A stretch of DNA of 64,000 bases from Galbula dea (lineage: Eukaryota > Chordata > Aves > Piciformes > Galbulidae). Where the stretch lies: contig VWZX01000882.1 of assembly GCA_013399015.1 (NCBI GenBank), positions 124,001 to 188,000 on the forward strand, written 5' to 3'. A model generated the notes under the pieces. It saw only the letters and a program-made list of their open reading frames with translations. It made no database searches and was not told the origin of the DNA. A program made the translations under genes and the position numbers. This document shows, piece after piece, positions 39,801 through 51,800 of this stretch (the stretch's first letter is position 1; the number at the start of each line of letters is the position of its first letter).

Positions 39801-42800
39801 AGATAGTAGGAAGAAATTCCTTAAAGTGAGGGTAGTGACACACTGGAACAGGCTGCCCAGAGAAGTTGTGAATGCCCCATCCCTGGCAGTGTTCAAAACC
39901 AATACTGTTTTGCACTTAAAGTTCTTGAAAAGTAAACGTTTAAATTAATTTGCTTGGCTGTGTTCTTTCTGTTCAGGAGTGCTGCAAACAGGTTTAATGA
40001 TTACCAAAGATGGTGTGAAAATTTTAAACTTTAAATGTCAGTTTGGTGACCCTCAGTGCCAGGTGAGTGAAAGATAATGGAAACCTAAATATGCTTCATT
40101 CTTTTGCCTCTAACTGTGCTAGCTTATCTGGAGGGGAATTTGCATGGTATCTTTGGATTTATGTCTTCATTCTGCAGGTAATTCTTCCACTGCTTAAAAA
40201 TGATTTTTATGAAGTGCTTCAAGCAACAATTGATGGCAAACTCTGCAGCTTCATGCCAGCCTGGTCAGAAAATAGTGCAGCTGTGTGTGTGGTCATGGCA
40301 AGTCCAGGGTACCCAGGAGACTATGACAAAGGCATGGAGGTAACAGGTAACTGCAGTAAGCTGTTTGCTGTTTAATTTCAGCCTGGTACTTTGACAGGTT
40401 TGCATTTACCTCTCCTATCAGAGATCTCTGCAGCTTTCCTCCATCCCATCCCTCACACCCTATTAGAGTCTTTCTTCATCTGTCACTCCTTGTCCTTGTG
40501 GAAGGGATAGCTGTTCAGTAATATCTTTTAGCTAAAGCATATGTCTGCCCAAAGTAGCACAGAGGCTAAATGTTTAAGATTTTATCATTCTATAAAGCTC
40601 TGTCTGTGACTAGTTGCTCAGATAAGAGGGTGGTGGGGAATTATGTTCTCCTAGAACAACTCTGGTTCCACAAACTCGGCTGGAAATGTAAACTACAATG
40701 TTATCAGCACTTTTTCTTAGCTGTCTTTTCCTCTCTTGCCAGAAGGAGGCATTGTCTTAGCTAATGCCTTAGCAGGTAGTAAGACTTGAGGACCCATGGC
40801 CTTTAAAATAGGAGCAGTGCATGCTTCCACTGTCAGTGTGGTCCCTTCCCTTGTGCCAGCCAGCCAGGGTCGTTGCTGTGTAATACTACTAAGGACCTCT
40901 TCTTCATAGAGCTTGAAGGGTTTTTGGAAAGGTGGGCATGTGGGATTTAGATCAATACTAATTTTCAGTGTTAAAATTCTTGTGGTTTAATTCTCATTAA
41001 TATTTTTCAGATGGTTAAAAACAGAGGGAGCTGTTGGGGAACTATTTCCTTCCCCCTCAGCTGCTGCCTTGCCAGTCCAACACTATGCCTTGTGTAAAGC
41101 AACCCAGACAACTGACCTTGTATCAAGGCCAACCTTATTTTTGTCAGAACTCCAGTTACCTATGTCACCAGGGAGAAGGTCATGTTATATTGCTTTTACC
41201 CTTGTCAAGATTTCTACTGTCATATTTTCCTCACCCATCCTCCTCTTCCAGTTCCCTCACTTTATTTGTTCATTTTTTTTGTCAGTGATAATCTGGGGAA
41301 CTCTGCATTTTTTGTAACTTTAAAAATCCACTGAATCCTTTTGCTAGTAGCTACCTTTCACTACTTAAACTCAATAACTTAGCTTTTTTCAAGATGATAT
41401 TTATACCCTTAGGAGCGAGGTGATGTGACCCTCCTGTTTGTTAATCCCAGGAAAAGTCAAAACAACAAAATTCCATCCATTCTTTTATTATTATAATCCA
41501 ACCTCTATGTGGGTTTTATGATTTTTATTTTTATTTTCTTATTTCACATTGATTCCCATATATTAATGGAGAGACAAATATTTTATTCTGGAGTACTCCT
41601 TAAAACATGATGAGAAGGAGTTAGGTTTTCATTGCTGCAGGGCCAGCTGGGGCTGAGCTTTGACCTTGTCAGGGCAGTGCTGTGGCAGTGCAACACACTG
41701 TACCTTCAGCAAGTATAAAGATCCTTTTTATTTGTTTATAAAATCTATGTAGCTGATAGCAAGGGGAAAACTGTGTTTTGTTTTGCTTCTTCCAGGTGAT
41801 GGCAGCAGTCTCTCCTCTTCTCTTGTCCTCTCCTCAAAATACAAATCTAAAAAACCCCTGCAATTCTGCTTTTCTCTAACAGGAAAATACATGGAGACAA
41901 AGGAAAAGAACAAAATGCATAATTTACTTCAGCTATTGGATAGGCACCTGCAAGTGTCTGTAGAGCACTGATTCCAGGAGGGAATTGTGTGGAGTGGGCA
42001 TGGCAGAATCTGTAGGGAAGCCCCAAGTTAACATTAGCATTAATGGTTTAGTGTCAGGGAGAGGAGAGGAGAGAATCCAGACAGCAAACTGTTATAAACT
42101 GTGATTTCAAACAGGAAAGCCCTCCACAAATGATTCACAATGTCCAGCACAGCTTTGCCCTGGCATAGGGCATATGTCCTGTTGTGGCTCCTGTTTCTCT
42201 TGTTTCTGTTCCTGTGTGATCTGCGTCCTTACTGGACATCTCAGAAGGGAGCCTTGGGGCCAGTGAAGTGAAATACCTCTCACTGGTAATGCTATTTTTT
42301 AAGGTAAGGTGGAAAGCTTTATTGTTACTCTCTTTTGACTGAAGAAAGGACTTCAGTGTTCACTGCTTTGCCAACATTATACATGATTTAAAATACTCAG
42401 AGAATTCCTTTTGCTTTTGTAGGGCTGCTGCAAGCTAAAGAGTTAGGGCTGCAGGTGTTCCATGCTGGCACAACACTGAAGGATGGCAGAGTGGTGACAA
42501 GTGGTGGCAGAGTCCTCTCCATCACTGCGGTTAAGGAGGACCTGATGAAGGCGCTGGGAGAAGCCAACAGGGGTGTAGCAGCCGTACGCTTCAAGGGTGC
42601 TACTTACAGGAAGGACATTGGCCACCGGGGTGTACGGCTTCTCAAACAGTCTCTGTATGTAAGCAAAGGCACTAGCAGAAATAGATGCTAGTCCCAAGTT
42701 TTGTATCTATTGTTCCCATTTGTGTGATGAATGATGGCCTTTGCAAACAATGTCAGTCTTGCTGCTAGCATCTCCTTTACTCTTCACAGGAGTCTGATGC

Positions 42801-45800
42801 ACAAAGAGAGATGTCTGGAAGCTGTGGCCAGTGATGTTTTCTTTCAACAGCTGGAAACATCAATTGTAAGTGGTACCAGATCAGGTAAGACTGGGAAGAA
42901 TCTCTGAATTTCCTCAGTATATTGAGTGGAACAGAACTTTTTTTTTCCCCAAGAAGTGAGCAATGAATTCTTGACATTGAATTTGAACTTGAGAGGCTGG
43001 GCTGGGGTCACCATGAAGAAGGAAAACTCTAATTTCTTTCTCATCACTTCTCTTTTGATTAATTAAAAAAATAGTTGGCTTACCATGGATATGATTGCAC
43101 TTTTTCAAGGTTAGTCTAGTGAACAGAGTAACTCCAGGGTTAAGGGAATAGTTTTGTACACCACTGGACAGACATACCAGCTGTGTATACAAGTACAACA
43201 TCCAAACAGTAGTTAGGGTGTGACTAATAGTCACTGAACTTCTGAACTTGTCATTTGCTCTTCAGACTGTCCTTTACTCTTAGCAGTAATCTACTGAGGA
43301 AAATTTCTTGTTGATTCCCTTCCCTCCCTTAGGAAAAATTATCTACGTAAAGGAAAAAGACAAGCTGTTTGGCATAATGTTTAACCTTTGCTATACAGAA
43401 TCCATAGGTCACAAATCCAGAATAACAAAGATCTTTTTACAACATGATGAAATATGACTTTGGGGTTCATGTTTCATAAAGCTATGCATGTTTCTGTCTG
43501 CAGACACAGTGCTGTCTTCTCCAAAGAAATCATAATTTGCAGTACTTGCCTTGAGGGGTTAGAGTCTTTTTATTTCTATTAAAAATGATCCTTGACATAT
43601 TTGTACTTGGCAGGCAGTCACTCAGAAGTAGGAGGCTTTGCTGGTTTCTTTGACTTGAAAGCATCTGGTTACGATGATCCTATCTTGGTGTCTCAAACTA
43701 AAGGCCTTGGACCTAAACTGCAGGTAACTTGCAACTTGACTGTAGCAAAGCTCATGTTATCTCCCAGGACTGTTTTAAATGCCACAGCCAATTGCACCAT
43801 CTGCACCCTTCTGAGCATTATAAATACATCTCAAGTCCACTGGAATGCTCATCTGGACTTTGTAGATGATCATTTATGCATGTATTACTGAGAATGGGAA
43901 GGCTATAGGTATTTTGTGAGTGCTTGAGGAACTAAGAACCAGAATTTCTGCTATAAAATAAAAGGTCCATTGGCTTTGAGGAAGATGAGTTCAGAGGAGG
44001 ACAGGGGAGTGTTGAAATGCTAGCTGTCAGATTTACCTTTATAAATTGTATGGAGAGAGGTAGCAAGAGTGAGTCTGTCAGGGAAGAGAAGCCAATAGAT
44101 AAAGAATGCTGATTACACAAGAACACAGGGGATAAGTTGAGGGAGGAATTTATTTGTCTATTGAATCAGAAGATTTTCAACCATCAGAGGAGTGAAGGTC
44201 TGAAGCTGCCTTTCACTGGTCAAACACGGCAACTTCACTTGCAGTAAGTTGGTGTTTATACCTTTAGTAATGGGATGATATGGTGTGGCTTCCTGCAACA
44301 GCAGGAGACTGAACCTAATAAGCAGAGGGTCTTTTGCAGTCTTATATCCTTGGACACCTCTGAGCATAAAAAAGTAATTGGTGCTGGCTCTTGTGAGTCT
44401 TTACTCCAACTGCTTGGCAGAGACATTCCCAACTGTGCTTACACAGGCTGCTCCCAAGACTTTCTTGGCCAAAAAAAAAGTTGGCTGATGCCTATACAAA
44501 TTGTTCCTGGATCAGTGGGAGGGAGATGTTATAATGTGGCAAAGGACATGGGTTGACTGGTTTCCATAGCATTTCTAAATGAAAAAAAGAAAAGTGAAAG
44601 AAATCAGGCTTGTAATCCAAACTCAGGCTTTGTTTAGGTGCTGATCTGTTACCATTTTGAAGCCAGTGATAGCATTTATCAGCATTTGTCCCTTGCCTGT
44701 CTTTCAGTATTGAGCTTTTCTGCACAGGTATAACCCCACTGATAGACCTGTATCAGTAAAAGGTGGTTACCTTGAAAATTTATCCATATATATGAAATTT
44801 TTGTCCTGTTTCAGACCCTAAAATGGTAACTGACAGAGATGAATTGTGCTGTGTGAGCTGCTGCTGTTCATCTATGTCAGCAGCTGGCACAAGCAGAACT
44901 ACTCTGGTGTATCCTTGACAGTATAGAAACCTCTGCATGTTAACAAGTGTAAATATCACCACTTAATAGAAGCTGTGATGTCTTTATAGGATGCAAGCAC
45001 CTTGATTATTTCTTCTTTTTAAACAAAATAGCAGCCTTCCTGAGGGAAATATAATTTCTTTGTGAAAGACCTTTCAAGAGAGCCTACAGACCAGGTCCCC
45101 ATTGTTATCTGTCACATGAGAGCTGAGATGCAATGACTCTTTAGGGAGGGTGGGAGTAAAGAATCTCATAGCCTGTGGACTTGGAGAAGAAGAAAACTTC
45201 CTAATGAATTATTTCAGTTTTGATGCATAGCCCAGTGAAATTAGTAGGCAAAAGTAAAGCAGTGATGTTAGAGCAACCTGATCTTATTTTTGGAAATTCC
45301 TAAAATGTTCTGTAGGCTGAATATCCTGGGAATTTGTAATTGCTTTTAGACACCTCTTGTTCTGGATTTGACATAATTTCCAAAAAGCAAACAAACAACC
45401 CAAAATGACAATTTCTGGATAACTGGAGAAAGAATTTGAATTCAAATAAACCCAAACAAAAGAAAAACAACAACAGGTTTTCCTTTTGTCTGCAAGAAAA
45501 CAAGTTGTTTTTCTTTGATTGAAACTAGGTGATGCACCATGTTGCCTTCTGCATATATGTTCTATAGTGATTCTTTTCAGGGAAAAATAAGATTTCTGCT
45601 TATTTGACTGATTAATGTCTGAATTTTGCATATTTCTTGTCACCACTGCTGGTTCCCACTGTGTTTTGCAGGTTGCACAAGTGTGTAAAAGACATGACAC
45701 TGTAGGTCAGGACCTGGTTGCCATCTGTGTCAATGATATCCTGGCTCAAGGAGCGGAGCCCCTCTTCTTCCTCAGTTACTTTGCCTGTGGCAAACTTGAC

Positions 45801-48800
45801 ACTGAAGTGACTGAAACAATCAAAGAAGGAATAGCTGAAGCTTGCAGAAATGCAGGATGTGCTTTCCTGGGTATTAACTCTCCTCTCCTTTGAGATTTGA
45901 AGGTTCTGATGTTGAAACAATTCCTAGTGAAATAGACTTTAAGGAGAGGCAGTATGTGGCATTAGAACTGTTGGTTTCTGATGGGAAAAACAGTCAAGCA
46001 TTTGGGCTTAAACTGTTATGTGTAAAATGGGTCTGCATGGGGATAATTTGTACTATTCATGCATTTGGATCCTAATTCTTGCTTATTTATCCTTGCACAA
46101 AGGAGAGCAAAACTGGATGCCTCACATTCTTGAAGTGTTAATATATTTTCATTCTGTCTCTGATACTGAGTCATAGCAGGGAGTTGCCAGATAAGTAGCA
46201 TGAAAAGGGAGGGAGCTGGGGAAGAAGTTTCTTCTTTCAGTAACTTCATGAAGCTTTGTTTTGTTGAAGTCTTGAGGTGAGGTAAGAAACCAAGAAAGAT
46301 TTTTTTAAATTGTATCTGAATGAGTTTCTTAGGCTGCATGTCTTTGCAGCTATCCTGGATATATTGCTTGTTTTAGGAAATGCTACAGATTTAAAGTTTA
46401 AAAATATACCTACAGCTAGTGCTGCCTGCTTTCTCTCCCCACTTAGGTAGAGAGATGACTGAGCTGACTGGCATGTATTCTTCTGGAGAGTATGACCTGG
46501 CTGGCTTTGTGGTTGGTGCAGTGGAGCGAGGGCAGATGCTTCTGGGGCTGCAGAGAGCTGAGGAGGAGGATGTGCTTATTGGACTGGCCTCTTCTGGGAT
46601 TCATGGCCGTGGCTTTAGCATCATAAGGAAGATTCTTTTAATGTCCTCTTTACACTACTCCTCACCAGCACCTGGCAGTTGTGGTGACAAGACTCTAGGT
46701 ACAATATCTTTCATCTTCACAAGCAAAACTGCAAGTGAATTGTGTTCAGACATTTTCATAACTAAGTGCTGCCAAGAGTTCTTTACTTCAGGGTGGGTCA
46801 GGGTTAGTATTTGATGTAGGTATGTGGGCTTGCATCTACAGTTTTGGAAGAGAGGTAGCACTTCTTCCTGCTTCCCAAGGTTGTCTGCCACAAAGAGCAG
46901 AAGGGAACTTGCTCAGAGAAGCATTCCTACTAAACACCTAATGACCTTTTAAACAAAGGATTGAACTGATGCTTTTGTTTGCAGGAGATGTATTGCTGAC
47001 CCCAGTAAAAATGTACTATCCATCTTTGCTGCCTGTCCTTCGCTCGGGGCACGTGAAAACTTTTGCATTCATTGCTGAGGAAGGGTTGCTGGAAGGCATC
47101 TCCAGAATTCTGCCAGAATATGTCAGTGCTGTCCTAGGTAAATACTAATGATGACTGTTTCTGTTTGGCAAAATTTATATACCTCATGGACTTGACTTTT
47201 CAGCTTCAGTTACAGAGATGCTCAGAAATGTATGTCTACGTACTTGGAGACAGAATAAATGCTTTTCCAAAGAGCCCATCAAGAGCATTCCCATTTCAAG
47301 TAAACATCATCTGATGAGCACCATTCTCGTGTTGAAGAGAAATTTAAGGAGAGTTTGAAGGCAGCTCATCTCTAGGACAAAAGGTGTTTGAGAAGACTGC
47401 GTGTCCTGCAAGACACCTGTCAATACTAAACATTTTGACCAAACAGTGATGCTTATTAAGAAGGAATTTGCATGATTTGCTCCACAGTGCATGTACACAC
47501 ACACATACATACACACATTTAATACAGTTTTATGGTAGATGGTAACTTCATCACAGCAGATTAGCTTTTGACAGCTGTTAAGGCCAAAATTGGACAAAGT
47601 ATGCAAAAATTCAAAGTGTAAAGGAAACCATGTTATTGCAAGTCCAAAAATATTGTGGGGGTGGGGATGGTGGAAGGAAGTTGTCTGTATTTCTCTAGAA
47701 TGAAATTAGAAAGGAAATAAATAAACCCAGCTTAGGAAGGTGGTGCCTAGCTTGCTTGCCAGTGCCTGGAACCACAGACAACATAACAAGCCCAGGGGAT
47801 CATTAGTTTCCTAAAGTAAAGTTGAGATGGCAAGTCTGCATCATCAAGCTTTCCACAGACAACCTAAGGCTATGCCTGCATGAGTAGGATCACTGTGAAA
47901 GCCAATCCCTGCTTCCCATCCATGTATGGAACACTCAACCCTGTTCCAACTAAGTACACAGTCTAATACTAATTGTTGATTCTTTGAAGCAGAAAACTAG
48001 GATCTGCTTAAGTAGTCCAAAAAAGCCAAAAGATAACTTGTCCTATAGCTCCTTTATCTCTTAAAGAAGAGATGTAAGTAATCTGTAGCTTTTTTCCTTC
48101 TGGCTAGTGAGGGATGAATACATTTGAACTAACCATCATTTCCTACATGTTTTTATTAGAAAGCCTAGAGAAGACTTGATTCACACAAATTATGGTTAGA
48201 AACCTTTAGCTAAGCAGCACCTCTGAAGCTGACTGGAAGTAGAGTCAGTGTCCTCCATGGATAGTATTCTTGGAATAGCAAGAATTGGTCTCTCTCAGCT
48301 CTTGTAATACACCACTGCCAATAATAAAAGATGGGTACCAAACATTTGTGCTGACCATGTACAAATTTCAATCATTTTCAGATGCTCTCAGTTGGAAGAT
48401 ACCTGAAATCTTTTGCTGGCTTTACAAAGAGGGAAACCTCTCCACAGAGGAGATGGCTCAGACATTTAATTGTGGGATTGGTGCAGTCTTGGTTGTGCAG
48501 AAGGACCTGGCTCAGCATGTTCTCAAGGACCTACAGAGACGTGAGGAAGCTTGGCTGGTTGGGAAAGTTGTTCCCTCTTGTAATACAGGTTAGCCTTCTC
48601 TTCTCCAGGCTGAACAACCCCAACCCTCTCAGCCTGTACTCATATGAGAGGTGTTTCAGCCATCTGATCATTTTTGTGGCCCTGCTCTGGAAACACTCCA
48701 ACAGGTTCAAGTCCTTCTTGTGCTGAGGGCTCCAGAGCTGGACACAGTGCTCTGGGTGCTGTGTCACTAGAGAGGAGTAGAGGGGAGAATCACCTCCCTT

Positions 48801-51800
48801 GACCTTCTGGCCACACTTCTTTTTGATGCAGCCTAGGATACAGTTGGTCTTCTGGGCTGTGAGCACATATTGTTGGCTAATGTCCAGCTTTTCATCCACC
48901 AGTACCTCTCAGTCCCTCTCTGCAGGGCTACTCTCAATCCCTTCATCTCCCAGCCTGTATTGATATTGAGGGTTGCCCTGACCCAGATGCAGGACCTTTG
49001 GCCCTGTTGAACATCCTGAGATACAAACAGGCCAACTTCACAAGCTTATCCAGGTCCCTCAGCTTGATGTCATCAATTCTGCAACATGAAAGAGGAAGTC
49101 ATGTCTAAAAGATGGGCATAATCCTTGAACAGACCATGCTGTCCCTAGGCCTTTGTAGACAGTTCTGTGAGTAACACATAAGAGATCAGCACAACTAGTG
49201 TGAGTTGGTTTGTTCCAGTAGCACATGTTTTTGCAGTTCAGTTAGTGTTAATATAAATTCATTGCTGATACATTTTCTTTTACTTGAAACTTATGATTAA
49301 TAAACTGTACAATGTATAGTTGAGATGGAAAAGTAAAAATCTAAGTATTTTAACATTTTTGTCACATATTTGGAGGAGGTTCTCACATTAAAATTGAGAA
49401 TCTTCTAGAAGCTCTGCAGCTGAGCAGCCCCCAGCACCTGATGACCAGTGCTGTTGTTGAGAGTCAACATCAACCCAGAAAGAACAAAGTTAAAGTAGCT
49501 GTTCTCATCTCTGGAACAGGTGAGCTTTCATTTATCACTACACAGGGAAATATCCTTACAAAGGAGAGGCTGAATTCAGCCCTGATACAAGTGCATCCAC
49601 CTTGCCTTTTTTTTGGTAAAGTCTATGGAGCCTTCTAAAACCAAGGTTGCATTTTGACTGGAAGTCAAGGAGTAGTATTGTACTGCTGAACAAATGAGCC
49701 TTATTAGTGCACATATTCCTTAGTCTTATTTGTGCAGTTCTTGAAAACAAGAATTTTGTTATATGAACAGGACTGAGAGCCAATCCTCAGTGGCACAGGT
49801 GCTCATCTATTTCATTAATGTGTTTTCCCTCTTCATTTGAGGCACAAACCTTGCTGCACTCATCAGTTATGCAAAAGAGCCAGGCAGTTGTGCTCAAGTT
49901 GTCCTTGTCATCTCCAACAAGTCTGGTGTGGAAGAACTACGAAATGCAGCCCGGGCTGGAATCCCCACCAGGGTAAAGACACCTGTTTCCTTTTTACTGC
50001 CAGCTCACAGCTACAGAATCTGTAGGTCTTTATGGAATGCCTGGTGAGCATTTGCATTTCACTTTGGTTCGAAACTTACTGTGCATTAAGTGGATTTAGC
50101 ACAAAGCTGTCAGTCATCAGTAGAGGCAGAGCTGAAAGCTGTATAGACAGTGCTCTCTGGAGGTTATGAGTCTCTCCTGTGAGTGCAACAGTCCAGAGTT
50201 AGGAAGTGACTCAAAACTGCAAGTGCTTTTGTGATTTGGGTCTGAGACTACAGCCCATGCAGCTTCAAGCTTTAACTGAAATCGGTAAGACTTCAGGGTC
50301 TGCAGAACACATAAGCATTTTGTTTCCTTGGCTTGTTCTTTCTTGGAAAGATCTTTGTCTCATGCTGCGCTCAGTTACTTTCAGTGGCACCACACAAGTC
50401 TTTTCTCCTGCCTGTGATGGGTAGAGTAGCACTGTGTTACACAACCTTCATTGATTTGTTTCCTAAATACATATATATAGGAACTACCATCATGTCATCA
50501 CGTTTTTCAAAGTATAGAACATGGCTTTTGAAAGCATTTAACAACTTGGGATTTCTAATGCAGCCCACCATGAGCTCCTCCTACCATTACATGATTTTGA
50601 GCAGTTATCATATTTGTACACCTATGAACAGATAGAAATCAAAGCTTTTAGAGGCTTCCATGCCCTGAAAAGTTTTCAGCAGGCTTCCTCCAGTAGCTGA
50701 GTTGGATTCATGTTACCTTTTTCCTGGCAGTAAAGACTCACTTCTAGGAAAGAAAAAAAAAGTTATATTGTCAAAATTTATTCATATTTTCACAGGAAGA
50801 GCATGACTCTTTGCTAGCCTCTTACTTGTATGTCCTCATGAACACACTCAGGAATCAGGCTTTTGATGTGTTTTAATGTTTTAGGTGATTGACCATAAGC
50901 TCTATGGGAGTCGCTCTGAATTTGACAGCACGATTGACAGAGTTCTTGAAGAATTTGCTGTTGAACTAATATGTCTGTCAGGATTTATGAGAATTTTGTC
51001 CAGTCCTTTCCTCAGAAAATGGAAAGGTAAGGAATCACCCATAACACCATGTAAAAGAGAAAGTAAAATATGGATGCTTGGTCTCTCCAGAATTACACAG
51101 TCTTGGTCTTTTGGTTAAATCTACTGAGGTTTGGATGTAGATCAGTGGGGCTGCCCTATGCTTTCATTTGTTTTGGCCAGTGGGACTGTGCTGGGATTCA
51201 GACTGTGCATTGGCAGAGAAATGCCTCATGCTGACATAATGAGTAACAGAGGAAAAAAATCAGGATCACAGAGTTGGTTGTTCTGCCTTCCTTCTGTGAA
51301 GGAGAAATGCCTGTGGAGCAGATGGGAGTTTGCTTCTGTCTGCAGTAGGGAATAAGCAGTATAACTGTAATTTGTCAAGGAACTGTGCTGGGGAGTTATG
51401 CTGAACTTAACTCCCTACAGCTGTCACTCAGAAAAAAGAGAGAGACTGATTTCTCAGTTCACCTCCCTCCTGGGCTGCCCTGAGGGCTGCACAATGTAGC
51501 ACTGCACTGTACTGTGTGCTGGAAATACAGCCCTTACAGACCCCTGAGGGAGTGTGGCTCTGCTGCAGGGCAGGGCTTTCTTCAGATGTGCTCCAGGCCA
51601 GCAGAGGAGGGGAACAGAAACTCTTCTTTCCTCTTGGCTCTGGGCACCAAGTGCCAGCTGCTGAGGCCACACTCAGAAGTCACTCACTCACTATGCAGAT
51701 TATGCTTGGACAGGCTCCTTTGGGAATGGTGTTTCCTATGAAAATCACTTCCATCTGTACTGTTGCTCTGCATGAGGCTGCAGTCTTAAGTCTACTTCCA

